Source: an uncultured Oscillospiraceae bacterium (GTDB lineage: Bacteria; Bacillota; Clostridia; Oscillospirales; Ruminococcaceae). Taken from it: a DNA stretch of 9,047 bases. The notes below the pieces were generated by a model. The model was not told the origin of the DNA. It searched no databases and worked only from the letters and a program-made list of their open reading frames with translations. Positions 1 through 7,824 of this stretch are shown here, piece by piece (within the stretch, counting starts at the first letter, position 1; every line of letters begins with the position of its first letter). The position numbers were made by a program, and so were the translations under genes. The stretch is taken from positions 1 through 9,047 of the forward strand of contig CAJGEB010000033.1 of NCBI GenBank assembly GCA_904502045.1. The letters run 5' to 3'.

Positions 1-10
1 AGAAATAAGA

Positions 11-1102
11 ATGTCAAACAGATTATTTCAGAGCGTAGTTCATCAAATGAGAGATACATTGGATAGAAAAGTGGGCGTAATAGACGAAACGGCAACTACT
101 GTTGCGTGCAGCGACCTTACAAAGATAGGAGAGCACAGCGAGTATTTGCTGATGGATATGAGCGACAAAGACAATATGGATATGTTTATCCGTGACGGAT
201 ATACCTATAAGCCCTTTGGAACAAGACTTAAGCCGGACTATGCGGTGTTTGTTGAAGGAACCGATGAGCTTGCAGCTAAAATGTGCGGAATTTTAGCAGT
301 ATCTTTGACGAGCATAAAGGAATACTACGACGAGAAGTATGACAGGAATAACTTTGTCAAGAATTTGATACTCGAGAACATTTTGCCCGGAGATATATAT
401 GTTAAGGCGAGAGAGCTTCACTTTAACGTAGAGGTCAGCAGAGTAGTGCTGCTGATAAGAATAGTATCTGCTACTGATATATCTGCGTTTGACGTTATTC
501 AGAATCTTTTCCCCGACAAGCAGAAGGACTTTGTGTTTAATATAAACGAGAGCGATATCGTATTGGTAAAGGAGATAAAGTCGGGAATAGACAGTGCGAA
601 TATAGAGAAGCTTGCGCGTTCGATAGTTGACACCTTGGGAAGTGAGTTTTACACCCATGCGCTTATCGGAATAGGAACGGTAGTTGAGGGAGTTCGCGAT
701 CTTGCAAAATCCTTCAAGGAGTCACAGATAGCGCTTGAGGTAGGAAAGGTATTTGACAACGAGAAGAGCATAGTAAGCTATAACAATCTCGGAATAGCAA
801 GACTTATATATCAGCTTCCGACAACTCTTTGCGAGACGTTTTTGAAAGAGGTATTTAAGAAGGGCTCCATCGAGAGCTTGGATCACGAAACCCTGTTTAC
901 GATACAGAGATTTTTTGAGAACAACCTCAACGTATCGGAAACATCGAGGAAGCTGTTTGTGCACAGGAATACCCTTGTGTACAGACTTGAGAAGATAAAG
1001 AAATTGACCGGACTTGATCTGAGAGAATTTGACCATGCGATAGTATTTAAGGTAGCACTCATGGTAAAGAAATATCTCTCGGCGAATCCGACTAAATATT
1101 AA
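11..1102 (+). CDS. PucR/CdaR-family helix-turn-helix transcriptional regulator
   Basis: A 363-residue cytoplasmic DNA-binding regulator. The C-terminal part (about residues 291-357) is a typical PucR-type helix-turn-helix, with a recognition segment around residues 308-329 and the signature VHRNTLVYRLEKI at 317-329. The middle (about 135-265) resembles the degenerate GGDEF-like domain of CdaR proteins. The N-terminus (VIDETATTVACSDLTKIGEH) resembles the sugar-diacid recognition domain. Family members sense small molecules or stress states; the ligand here cannot be read from the sequence. It lies 72 bp upstream of ftsE on the same strand, so it could be co-transcribed with the cell-wall cluster, although a hairpin separates them. 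Only 10 nt upstream of the ATG are visible and they show no clear ribosome site and no in-frame stop, so a start slightly upstream of the window cannot be excluded. Family assignment is firm; target genes are unknown. Confidence 0.85.
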   Translation: MSNRLFQSVVHQMRDTLDRKVGVIDETATTVACSDLTKIGEHSEYLLMDMSDKDNMDMFIRDGYTYKPFGTRLKPDYAVFVEGTDELAAKMCGILAVSLTSIKEYYDEKYDRNNFVKNLILENILPGDIYVKARELHFNVEVSRVVLLIRIVSATDISAFDVIQNLFPDKQKDFVFNINESDIVLVKEIKSGIDSANIEKLARSIVDTLGSEFYTHALIGIGTVVEGVRDLAKSFKESQIALEVGKVFDNEKSIVSYNNLGIARLIYQLPTTLCETFLKEVFKKGSIESLDHETLFTIQRFFENNLNVSETSRKLFVHRNTLVYRLEKIKKLTGLDLREFDHAIVFKVALMVKKYLSANPTKY

Positions 1103-1119
1103 CGGCAGAGTAATAGACA

Positions 1120-1160
1120 GCGGCGTCGGCGGTAGGGCGGACGCCGCATTCTGAATTTTT
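1120..1160 (+). terminator. GC-rich hairpin with trailing T-run between regulator and ftsE
   Basis: A perfect 8-bp inverted repeat, GCGGCGTC (1120-1127) and GACGCCGC (1140-1147), encloses a 12-nt loop. A run of five T follows at 1156-1160, offset by 8 nt. The geometry is weaker than a standard intrinsic terminator because of the long loop and the delayed T-run, so it may be a partial terminator or attenuator that lowers readthrough from the regulator gene into ftsE. It ends immediately before the ftsE ribosome site. No clear promoter was seen in this 72-bp gap. Confidence 0.5.
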
Positions 1161-1174
1161 AAGGCGGTGTACAA

Positions 1175-1864
1175 GTGGTAGAATTTGTGTCTGTGAGCAA
1201 GAAATATCCCAGCGGAACAGAAGCGCTCAGGGGGATAGATTTATCAATAAAAGACGGGGAATTCGTGTTTGTAGTCGGAAAATCGGGAGCGGGAAAGAGT
1301 ACCCTTATAAAGCTGCTGTTGAGAGAGGAGCAGCCGACGTCGGGGAATATAATCGTAAACGGATACGATTTAAGCAGAATAAAGCGCAGAGAGATACCGG
1401 CATACAGAAGGTCGATAGGAATAGTCTTTCAGGATTTCCGACTTATACCGAATATGAATGCGTATGATAACGTAGCGTTTGCATTGAGGGTAACCGGCGC
1501 ATCGACATCGGAGATAAGGAGAAAGACGCCGTATATGCTGTCGCTTGTGGGACTTTCTTCCAAGGCAAAAGCAATGCCTGAGGAGCTTTCGGGAGGAGAG
1601 CAGCAGAGAGTAGCACTTGCGAGGGCGCTGATAAATAATCCGTCGATAGTAATAGCGGACGAGCCTACGGGGAATATAGATCCGAAGCTGTCGTATGAGA
1701 TAGTGGAGCTGCTCAGCGAGATAAACAAGCTTGGAATAACGGTAATAATGGTTACGCATGAGCATGAGCTGGTATCGCATTTTAATCATAGGGTAATAGA
1801 GATAGATGACGGAAAAGCAGTTGCTAACGGCGAAGCAGAGTTTTCGGGAGAGATATGGAGGTAA
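1175..1864 (+). CDS. ftsE: Cell division ATP-binding protein FtsE
   Basis: ABC-type ATPase of 229 residues, the normal FtsE length. It sits on the inner face of the membrane with FtsX and powers activation of a peptidoglycan hydrolase outside the cell. All nucleotide-binding motifs are intact: Walker A GKSGAGKST (35-43), Q-loop Gln86, signature LSGGEQQR (138-145), Walker B IVIADEP with Asp162 and Glu163, and the switch His195. The FtsE-typical stretch VFQDFRLI (84-91) helps distinguish it from other ABC ATPases. The start is GTG at 1175, with AAGGCGG at 1161-1167 seven bases upstream. The stop is only 4 nt before ftsX, so translation is probably coupled. Isoleucine is encoded mostly by ATA and arginine mostly by AGA/AGG, as in the following genes. 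Confidence 0.96.
   Translation: MVEFVSVSKKYPSGTEALRGIDLSIKDGEFVFVVGKSGAGKSTLIKLLLREEQPTSGNIIVNGYDLSRIKRREIPAYRRSIGIVFQDFRLIPNMNAYDNVAFALRVTGASTSEIRRKTPYMLSLVGLSSKAKAMPEELSGGEQQRVALARALINNPSIVIADEPTGNIDPKLSYEIVELLSEINKLGITVIMVTHEHELVSHFNHRVIEIDDGKAVANGEAEFSGEIWR
1857..1861 (+). promoter_or_regulatory. Ribosome binding site that fixes the ftsX start
   Basis: GGAGG lies seven bases before the ATG at 1869, inside the last codons of ftsE. It decides the ftsX start: the same frame stays open back to an ATG at 1806, but that one would overlap ftsE by 59 bases and has no comparable ribosome site, and FtsX proteins begin with the short basic segment encoded from 1869. Confidence 0.85.
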
Positions 1865-1868
1865 ACGA

Positions 1869-2780
1869 ATGAAATTCAATGGAGTAAAATATCTTGTAAA
1901 AGAGAGCTTCAGGAATTTGTGGGTAAACAGAATGATGTCGCTCGCATCAATAGGAACTCTGCTTGCGTGTCTGATTTTGATAGGAGTATCGGTATTATTT
2001 TCATTAAATATAAATAATCTGATAGGACACATGGAAAATCAGAATGAGATAGTAGTATTTTTAAAGATGGACGTAGATGAAGCGGGTATAGAGAAGGTGC
2101 GCGGAGCCCTTGAGATAATGGATAACGTGGACAGGACCGTGTTTATCTCCAAAGAAGAGGGACTTCGTCAGCAGATGGAGATATTCGGTGATGACAAGGA
2201 GTATTTCGAGGCGCTTTTGGAGGAGGGAGAGAATCCGATACCCGATTCGTTTAGAGTAACGCTTAAGAACGTGGATCTGCTTGATGAGGCAGTAGAGAGC
2301 ATATCTGAGATAGCACAGGTGGACGAGATATCGGCACCGACGCAGGTAGCGGGAATAATCACCGGCATAAAGAGGACGGCTTATATTATAGGAATAGTGC
2401 TGACGGTGATTTTGGTAGTAGTATCCTTCTTGGTAATATCGAATACGATAAGGGTAACGGTATTCAACAGGCGAAAAGAGATAAATATAATGAAGTATGT
2501 CGGAGCGACAGACGGATTTATACAATTTCCGTTTATATTAGAGGGAATAATAATAGGACTCATAGCAGGAGTAATCGCGTTCGGAGTAATCGCAGTAGGA
2601 TATGATATAGTGATGGATTGGATGCGCGGAGATGTCTTTGGAGTAATGGGGGCATTTGCATCGGAAACAATAAAGTTTAAAGAGATAGCCGGCGGACTGT
2701 TTGCAGGATTTTGCATAGGAAGTGCCGGAGTAGGAATGGTAGGAAGCGCGATATTTGTAAGAAAATATCTGAAAGTATAA
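1869..2780 (+). CDS. ftsX: Cell division ABC transporter membrane protein FtsX
   Basis: A 303-residue integral membrane partner of FtsE. It has a short cytoplasmic N-terminus (KYLVKESFRNLWVNR), a first membrane segment at about 22-46, a large extracellular domain at about 50-168, and three further membrane segments at about 171-192, 218-245 and 273-297. The cytoplasmic loop FNRRKEINIMKYVGATDGFI (199-218) is the conserved FtsX/MacB-type coupling motif that contacts the ATPase. In related Gram-positive bacteria the extracellular domain binds the coiled-coil domain of a murein hydrolase (PcsB in streptococci, CwlO in Bacillus). The gene directly downstream encodes such a hydrolase 14 nt away, which supports the same mechanism here. 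The length fits the family, and nothing appears broken. Confidence 0.95.
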   Translation: MKFNGVKYLVKESFRNLWVNRMMSLASIGTLLACLILIGVSVLFSLNINNLIGHMENQNEIVVFLKMDVDEAGIEKVRGALEIMDNVDRTVFISKEEGLRQQMEIFGDDKEYFEALLEEGENPIPDSFRVTLKNVDLLDEAVESISEIAQVDEISAPTQVAGIITGIKRTAYIIGIVLTVILVVVSFLVISNTIRVTVFNRRKEINIMKYVGATDGFIQFPFILEGIIIGLIAGVIAFGVIAVGYDIVMDWMRGDVFGVMGAFASETIKFKEIAGGLFAGFCIGSAGVGMVGSAIFVRKYLKV

Positions 2781-2783
2781 AAC

Positions 2784-2788
2784 GGGGG
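2784..2788 (+). promoter_or_regulatory. Ribosome binding site that fixes the M23 hydrolase start
   Basis: GGGGG at 2784-2788 is six bases before the ATG at 2795. A second in-frame ATG at 2789 directly abuts the site and is too close to use. Starting at 2795 also puts the Lys-Lys and hydrophobic core of the signal peptide right at the N-terminus. The frame stays open upstream to 2711 inside ftsX, but that extension would bury the signal peptide. Confidence 0.75.
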
Positions 2789-2794
2789 ATGGTA

Positions 2795-4210
2795 ATGTTG
2801 AAAAAGGTATTGGCAGTATTATTGACGTTGGTAATGAGCGCGACATTTTGCATGACCTCGTCACCGAAAGTGGAGGTAAAAGCGGCGACCAGTCTCGGAG
2901 CACAGAAAGCGGAGCTTGACAAGGAGCTTGCTCAGATAGAAGCTGAGCAAAAAGCACTTGATGATAAGATAGCCGCGGCTAAGACTGACCTTGAAAAGCA
3001 GCAGACCAAGAAAAATAATCTTGATTACCAGATAACTCTGACGAAAAGGAAGATAAAGGTAATCGAGGAAAAAATCGTGGTAATAAAGGGACAGATATCC
3101 GAAAATGAGAAAGAGATATCTAAGATAGAAATTGAGATAGGAGAAAAGTCCAAAGAGATAGATAAGTACGGAGCCGATATAGATGCGACCGTTGCGGAGA
3201 TAGAGAAAAAGGCTGAGGAGATAGCGGAGCTTGAAGAGCAGATAAAGGATAACTTTGAAACCTTTAAAAAGAGATTGAGAGCATTTTATATGCACGGAAA
3301 CTCCACGATACTGAGCGTGCTGCTCGGAGCCGACAGCTTTTCCGATCTGCTCACAAAAGCTGAGATGATACAGAGAATAGCAGATCACGATAATGCACTT
3401 TTGGAAGAGCTTACGAGTACAAAAGATGATGTTATAGTAAAGAAAGAGAACCTTGAGAAAGAGAAAAATAATCTTGAGGTGGATAAGGAGCTGCTTGAGA
3501 AGTCGCAGAGCGAACTGAAAGAGAGTATGGCTACTCTTGAGGAGAAGAGAGTAACGCTTAAGGAAAGCAGAGAAGAGCTTGAGGACGAAAACGAAGAGCT
3601 TACCAAACAGACGAGTGACTTAAAAGAGCAGATAGCGGAGATAGAGCAGCAGATACAGGATATAGAGGAGCTTGAGCAGCAGTTTGCAGAGCAGGGAGAA
3701 GTATTGAAGCAGCAGGCTCAGGCGGTACAGGACGAGCTGGATGAGATATATAAGCAGATGGAATCCACGGGAGAATATATCGGCGGATCGCTTTTGTGGC
3801 CGGTGTATGGTTACTTGAAGATAACATCTGAGTTTGGCTGGAGATTTAATAATACCGATTATCACACGGGATTTGATATTGCAGGAAGAAACGATGCAAA
3901 TGAAAAGATATACGGAAAGCCGGTACTTGCAGCTAACTACGGAAAGGTAACGTATAAGGGATATCAGGAAAACGGATACGGAAACTACATAATAATAGAC
4001 CACGGCGGCGGACTCACGACCTTGTATGCTCATATGAGCGAGGTATATGTAAAGAAGGGCGATTCGGTTGACAGAGGACAAGCGGTAGGAGCAGTAGGTT
4101 CAACCGGCTGGTCGACGGGACCTCATCTGCATTTTGAGGTAAGACAAGACGGAAAAGCGTATAATCCCAGAAAGGAGTTTCCGAACTACCCTAATGTTCC
4201 GAACAAATAA
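2795..4210 (+). CDS. Secreted coiled-coil murein hydrolase with M23 (LytM) domain, FtsEX partner
   Basis: A 471-residue exported peptidoglycan hydrolase of the PcsB/CwlO/EnvC type. The signal peptide is residues 1-30 (LKKVLAVLLTLVMSA core), with a plausible cleavage after Ala30 (VKA/AT). Residues about 36-325 are almost continuous Glu/Lys/Gln-rich heptads forming long coiled coils. They are interrupted near 165-200 by FYMHGNSTILSVLLGADSFS, a segment characteristic of PcsB/CwlO N-terminal domains and thought to control autoinhibition. The C-terminal M23 metallopeptidase domain (about 335-465) has a complete active site: zinc ligands His357 and Asp361 (HTGFD) and His446, plus catalytic His413 (YAHMS) and His444 (GPHLHFEVR). 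It would cut peptide cross-links between glycan strands after release by FtsEX. Position directly after ftsX supports this partnership, which is otherwise inferred from relatives. An exact match to PcsB or CwlO is not claimed. Confidence 0.92.
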   Translation: MLKKVLAVLLTLVMSATFCMTSSPKVEVKAATSLGAQKAELDKELAQIEAEQKALDDKIAAAKTDLEKQQTKKNNLDYQITLTKRKIKVIEEKIVVIKGQISENEKEISKIEIEIGEKSKEIDKYGADIDATVAEIEKKAEEIAELEEQIKDNFETFKKRLRAFYMHGNSTILSVLLGADSFSDLLTKAEMIQRIADHDNALLEELTSTKDDVIVKKENLEKEKNNLEVDKELLEKSQSELKESMATLEEKRVTLKESREELEDENEELTKQTSDLKEQIAEIEQQIQDIEELEQQFAEQGEVLKQQAQAVQDELDEIYKQMESTGEYIGGSLLWPVYGYLKITSEFGWRFNNTDYHTGFDIAGRNDANEKIYGKPVLAANYGKVTYKGYQENGYGNYIIIDHGGGLTTLYAHMSEVYVKKGDSVDRGQAVGAVGSTGWSTGPHLHFEVRQDGKAYNPRKEFPNYPNVPNK

Positions 4211-4251
4211 AACCGGAATAAAGGAAAGGGCGAAAGGAAAGGTCAAGATAA

Positions 4252-5553
4252 ATGCATAAAAGGATATCTATAGGCGCGGCGATAACGCTGATACTTATAG
4301 CGATAGCGATAACTTTCTCGGTAACGACGGTTTTTACGATGAGGAAGTTTAACGATATGATGAATAATATAAAGGGCCGCGAAACGATGTACGAGATATT
4401 TGCGGAGCTTGATAAAAAGATTCGTCAGAATTATTACGGAGAAATAAATGAAGAAGCTATAAGAGAAGCGGTAGCAAAGGGATATATAAGCGGACTTTAC
4501 GACGGTTATTCGAAATATTACACAGCGGATGAATATAAAGAAATGCAGAGCTCCACGGAAGGAAAAATAATAGGAATCGGAGTTGAAGCGATAAAAGCGG
4601 AGAACGGATATCTTCAGGTAACGATGGTATATCCGGATTCCTCAGCATCTGCAGCGGGAATATCAGAGGGTGACCTTATAATAAAGGTAGACGGAGAAAA
4701 TGTCACTGCAAGCACGGCGGATGCAGCACTTAATAAGTTGACGGGAGTAGAAGGCTCAAAGGTCAGTCTGCACATCCGAAGAGATGCCGTTGACCAAGAT
4801 GAAATGATACTCACCTGCAGAGTAATAGAAATACCGACGGTATCATATAAGATGCTTGAGGACAGGATAGGGTATATATACATATCTGCGTTTAAGAATA
4901 ATACATCGGATCAGTTTGCGACAGCGATGGGAAAGCTTATAGACGGCGGAGCTGATGCAATAATATTTGACGTAAGGAACAATGATACGGGAATAATCCG
5001 CTCAGTAAGTGAAATACTTGATAGGTTACTGCCGCAGGGAGAGATAGTGAGTGCGGTCAAGAAGGACGGAACCAATGAAGTACTTGCTTATTCCGATGCG
5101 CTTGAGTACGATGTAGCAATGGCGGTTGTAGTGAATGAGCGTAGCGAAGAGATGGCAGAGATATTTGCGCAAGCGATAAAGGACTCGAATAAGGGCAAGG
5201 TGATAGGAAAGCGCACTGCAGGCAAAGGAATTATGCAGGAAACGATAAAGCTTGACGGCGGCGGAGCGTTGCTTCTGACAACAGCAGCGTATTCATTACC
5301 GAAGAGCGGAACATTTAACGGTACCGGAGTAGTACCGAACTATGATGTTGACCTGACCGGCGGACCGGTTGAGGATATAGAAACTCTTGATCCGAGTGGG
5401 GACGCACAGCTTCAAAAGGCGATAGAGGTAGTGAAAGGAAGCTTGCGAGGGGACGATATAGAGAATTCCGGCAGTTCGGAGCCTGAAATAAGCAGTGGAA
5501 GCTCGCTGGAATCACAAATATCTGAGAGTTCGGAGAGCGAAAAGACAGAATAA
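4252..5553 (+). CDS. Membrane-anchored PDZ/S41 CtpA-like protein, probably catalytically inactive
   Basis: 433 residues with the layout of C-terminal processing proteases (CtpA/CtpB). There is an uncleaved N-terminal anchor at about 5-29, a helical segment to about 100, a PDZ domain at about 104-185, an S41 core starting near IGYIYISAF (206-214) and running to about 370, and a Ser/Glu-rich tail of about 35 residues. The catalytic motif normally reads SASASE with the middle Ser as nucleophile. Here residues 298-303 read SEEMAE, so the nucleophile position is Glu300. The Lys of the dyad (Lys325 in TAGKG) and the following Gln329 are retained at canonical spacing. The usual RNNPGG loop is RNNDTG. 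I infer a pseudoprotease that may bind partners through its PDZ domain. It follows the M23 gene by 41 nt, with an AAAGG site at 4238-4242, and Bacillus also keeps ctpB next to ftsEX. Family is sure; loss of activity is inferred. Confidence 0.88.
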   Translation: MHKRISIGAAITLILIAIAITFSVTTVFTMRKFNDMMNNIKGRETMYEIFAELDKKIRQNYYGEINEEAIREAVAKGYISGLYDGYSKYYTADEYKEMQSSTEGKIIGIGVEAIKAENGYLQVTMVYPDSSASAAGISEGDLIIKVDGENVTASTADAALNKLTGVEGSKVSLHIRRDAVDQDEMILTCRVIEIPTVSYKMLEDRIGYIYISAFKNNTSDQFATAMGKLIDGGADAIIFDVRNNDTGIIRSVSEILDRLLPQGEIVSAVKKDGTNEVLAYSDALEYDVAMAVVVNERSEEMAEIFAQAIKDSNKGKVIGKRTAGKGIMQETIKLDGGGALLLTTAAYSLPKSGTFNGTGVVPNYDVDLTGGPVEDIETLDPSGDAQLQKAIEVVKGSLRGDDIENSGSSEPEISSGSSLESQISESSESEKTE

Positions 5554-5605
5554 AGAGCGAAAGCGAAAAATATAATATATAAAAAATTAATGAAAAATGC
5601 GGTAC

Positions 5606-5634
5606 TTGACAGAATAGTAATGTTTTACTATAAT
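5606..5634 (+). promoter_or_regulatory. Consensus sigma-A promoter for greA (and probably lysS)
   Basis: A perfect match to the vegetative consensus: TTGACA at 5606-5611, a 17-bp spacer, and TATAAT at 5629-5634. The expected transcript start is near 5641, about 35 nt before the greA ATG. It sits in the 122-bp gap after the S41 gene, so greA begins a new transcription unit. No terminator hairpin for the upstream cluster was seen in this gap, so readthrough is possible. Confidence 0.92.
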
Positions 5635-5675
5635 ATTTTAATTAAAAGGAAGCCGCAAATGAAAGGAAGAAGACA

Positions 5676-6149
5676 ATGGCGAAAGAAATTGTGCTGACCG
5701 ATGAAGGACTTAAAAATCTTGAGATGGAGCTCGAACAATTAAAAACGGTAAAAAGAAAAGAGATAGCGGAGAAGATAAAAGTAGCGTTATCGTTCGGCGA
5801 TCTTTCGGAGAACAGTGAGTACGATGAGGCAAAGAATGAGCAGGCGTTTGTAGAGGCAAGAATAGCAACTCTTGAAGCGATGCTGAAGAATGTGAAGATA
5901 CTGGATGCTGACGAGCTTTCCACCGAAGAGATAAGGGTAGGGTGCAAGGTAAAGCTGAAGGACATAGAGTTTGACGAAGAAGCACTGTATCATATTGTCG
6001 GATCGACCGAGGCGGATCCTGCAAACGGAAGAATATCCAACGAGTCACCTGTGGGCAAGGCGCTTATCGGACACAAGGTAGGCGAGCAGGTAACGGTTGA
6101 GGCTCCCGGCGGAGATATTCTGTTTGAGGTACTTGAAATATCGAAATAA
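5676..6149 (+). CDS. greA: Transcription elongation factor GreA
   Basis: 157 residues, the usual GreA length. GreA enters the secondary channel of RNA polymerase and stimulates cleavage of backtracked transcripts. The N-terminal antiparallel coiled coil covers about residues 8-75, with the loop [12 protein letters not shown] at 41-52. Asp42 and Glu45 correspond to the acidic tip residues that coordinate the second metal ion. The C-terminal FKBP-like domain (about 83-157) contains [10 protein letters not shown] and the conserved [20 protein letters not shown] region. The ATG at 5676 follows AGGAAG (5664-5669) at six bases. The gene has its own consensus promoter and is followed 79 nt later by lysS, an order common in clostridia. 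Nothing is unusual in the sequence. Confidence 0.97.
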   Translation: MAKEIVLTDEGLKNLEMELEQLKTVKRKEIAEKIKVALSFGDLSENSEYDEAKNEQAFVEARIATLEAMLKNVKILDADELSTEEIRVGCKVKLKDIEFDEEALYHIVGSTEADPANGRISNESPVGKALIGHKVGEQVTVEAPGGDILFEVLEISK

Positions 6150-6154
6150 AAAGG

Positions 6155-6184
6155 TTCGGGCGCGACGCAAATATCGCGTCCGAA
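6155..6184 (+). terminator. Hairpin in the greA-lysS gap, possible attenuator
   Basis: A 10-bp stem with one G-U pair joins TTCGGGCGCG (6155-6164) and CGCGTCCGAA (6175-6184) around a 10-nt loop. It starts only 5 nt after the greA stop. No real U-run follows (AGTGTGTTTAAG), so it is a poor intrinsic terminator. It may instead protect the greA 3' end, act as a processing site, or partly reduce lysS expression. No convincing promoter for lysS was found after it, so lysS probably depends on the greA promoter. Confidence 0.45.
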
Positions 6185-6228
6185 AGTGTGTTTAAGACAA
6201 AAAATAATAGGAAGGCGAGAAAAGAAAA

Positions 6229-7740
6229 ATGAGCGAAAATGTAAACGTACCGGAAGAAGTATTGGAAGCGTCTGCAGAGAAGCAGCTTTCGGAAACGCTT
6301 CAAATAAGAAGGGACAAGCTTAGTAATCTGCAGGCAGAGGGAAAGGACCCGTTTGAGATCACCAAATACGATCAGACTCATCACAGTGCTGAGATTAAGA
6401 CGAATTTTGATGAGTTGGAAGGAAAGAGTGTGAGCATCGCGGGACGTATGATGTCCAAGAGAATAATGGGTAAGGCTTCTTTTTGCAACATTCAGGACCT
6501 GGAGGGTAACATTCAGTCTTATGTAGCGCGTGATGCAATAGGCGAGGAAGAGTACAGTGCATTTAAGAAACTTGATATCGGAGATATCGTAGGCATAAAG
6601 GGAGAAGTTTTCAAAACTAAAACGGGAGAGGTTTCGATTCACGCTTCTGAGGTAACCCTTCTTTCCAAGAGCCTCAAGATACTCCCCGAGAAGTACCACG
6701 GTCTGACCAATACAGATATGCGTTACCGTCAGCGTTACATTGATCTTATTATGAACGACGAAGCAAAGACTACATTCTTACGCCGTTCGAAAATAATCAG
6801 CACTATTCGCCGCTATCTTGACGGTCAAGGATTTATGGAGGTAGAAACTCCGATGCTGGTGTCCAACGCGGGCGGAGCAGCGGCAAGACCTTTTGAAACT
6901 CACTTTAACGCACTTGATCTTGACGTTAAGCTGCGTATTTCACTTGAGCTTTACTTAAAGCGTCTTATAGTTGGAGGAATGGAGAAGGTCTACGAGATCG
7001 GACGCGTTTTTCGTAATGAGGGCCTGGATACCCGTCATAATCCGGAGTTTACCCTGATGGAGCTTTATCAGGCATATACTGATTACCACGGAATGATGGA
7101 TCTGACTGAGAATATGTTTAGATATGTAGCTAAAGAAGTGCTTGGAACCACAACCATTACCTACAACGGAGTAGAAATGGATCTTGGTAAGCCGTTTGAG
7201 CGTATCACAATGATCGATGCGGTCAAGAAGTACTCAGGCGTAGATTTTAACGAGATAAAGACCTTGGAGGAGGCACGCGCCGTTGCAAAGGAGCACCACG
7301 TTGAGTACGAGGAGCGCCATAAGAAAGGCGATATACTTAACCTCTTCTTCGAGGAATTTGTTGAGGAGCATCTGATTCAGCCGACATTTGTAATGGATCA
7401 TCCTATAGAGATATCACCGCTCACCAAAAAGAAGCCGGGTAACCCCGAGTATGTGGAGCGTTTTGAGATGTTCATGAACGGTTGGGAGATGTGCAACGCA
7501 TATTCTGAGCTGAACGATCCGATTGATCAGCGCGAGCGCTTCAAGGCTCAGGAGGCTCTTCTTGCTCAGGGCGACGAAGAGGCGAACACTACTGATGAGG
7601 ACTTCCTCTACGCGCTTGAACTGGGAATGCCCCCCACAGGCGGAATCGGCTACGGAATCGACCGTATGGTAATGCTGCTCACCGACAGCGCATCTATAAG
7701 AGATGTGTTGTTGTTCCCCACCATGAAACCTCTTGAGTAA
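6229..7740 (+). CDS. lysS: Lysyl-tRNA synthetase, class II
   Basis: 503 residues; attaches lysine to tRNA-Lys in the cytoplasm. After a variable N-terminus, the OB-fold anticodon-binding domain covers about residues 65-160 ([22 protein letters not shown] region). The class II catalytic core follows, with motif 1 [10 protein letters not shown] (201-210), motif 2 RVFRNEG (259-265) continuing to [14 protein letters not shown], and motif 3 GIGYGIDRM (472-480). The LysS-specific signature [16 protein letters not shown] is present. The ATG at 6229 is preceded by AGGAAGG at 6209-6215, a rather long 13-base spacing; homologous proteins also have a variable N-terminus, so the start is likely but not certain. 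Codon use differs from the upstream cell-wall cluster, with more ATT/ATC and CGT/CGC, consistent with a highly expressed gene. An intrinsic terminator follows about 50 nt after the stop. Confidence 0.97.
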   Translation: MSENVNVPEEVLEASAEKQLSETLQIRRDKLSNLQAEGKDPFEITKYDQTHHSAEIKTNFDELEGKSVSIAGRMMSKRIMGKASFCNIQDLEGNIQSYVARDAIGEEEYSAFKKLDIGDIVGIKGEVFKTKTGEVSIHASEVTLLSKSLKILPEKYHGLTNTDMRYRQRYIDLIMNDEAKTTFLRRSKIISTIRRYLDGQGFMEVETPMLVSNAGGAAARPFETHFNALDLDVKLRISLELYLKRLIVGGMEKVYEIGRVFRNEGLDTRHNPEFTLMELYQAYTDYHGMMDLTENMFRYVAKEVLGTTTITYNGVEMDLGKPFERITMIDAVKKYSGVDFNEIKTLEEARAVAKEHHVEYEERHKKGDILNLFFEEFVEEHLIQPTFVMDHPIEISPLTKKKPGNPEYVERFEMFMNGWEMCNAYSELNDPIDQRERFKAQEALLAQGDEEANTTDEDFLYALELGMPPTGGIGYGIDRMVMLLTDSASIRDVLLFPTMKPLE

Positions 7741-7791
7741 AAGGATTCCGTAACTCCGCAGTTTACCGAATATTAACCTAAAAAACAGAAG

Positions 7792-7824
7792 AAAGTGCTG
7801 TCTATTGACGGCACTTTTTGTTTT
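7792..7824 (+). terminator. Intrinsic terminator after lysS, probably bidirectional
   Basis: An 11-bp stem with one G-U pair (AAAGTGCTGTC 7792-7802 and GACGGCACTTT 7807-7817) closes a TATT loop and is followed by TTGTTTT, giving a T-rich tail in the plus direction. On the minus strand the same stem is followed by TTCTTCTG and then six T (plus positions 7780-7785), so it could also stop transcripts from the convergent HTH gene. Confidence 0.9.

Noticed and set aside
1806..1868. Upstream start for ftsX inside ftsE
   Set aside because: It adds 21 residues not typical of FtsX and lacks a ribosome site, while the ATG at 1869 has a good GGAGG.
2900..3780. Tandem nucleotide repeats in the M23 gene
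   Set aside because: The repetitive look comes from Glu/Lys/Gln heptads of a coiled coil; no exact repeat unit recurs.
293..5993. Many long minus-strand open frames across the ftsE-greA region
   Set aside because: They result from the purine-rich plus-strand coding bias, give low-complexity Tyr/Leu/Ser-rich products, and lie opposite clearly recognisable genes.
6150..6228. T-box riboswitch upstream of lysS
   Set aside because: The gap is only 79 nt, with no T-box core sequence and no specifier stem; the single hairpin does not fit.
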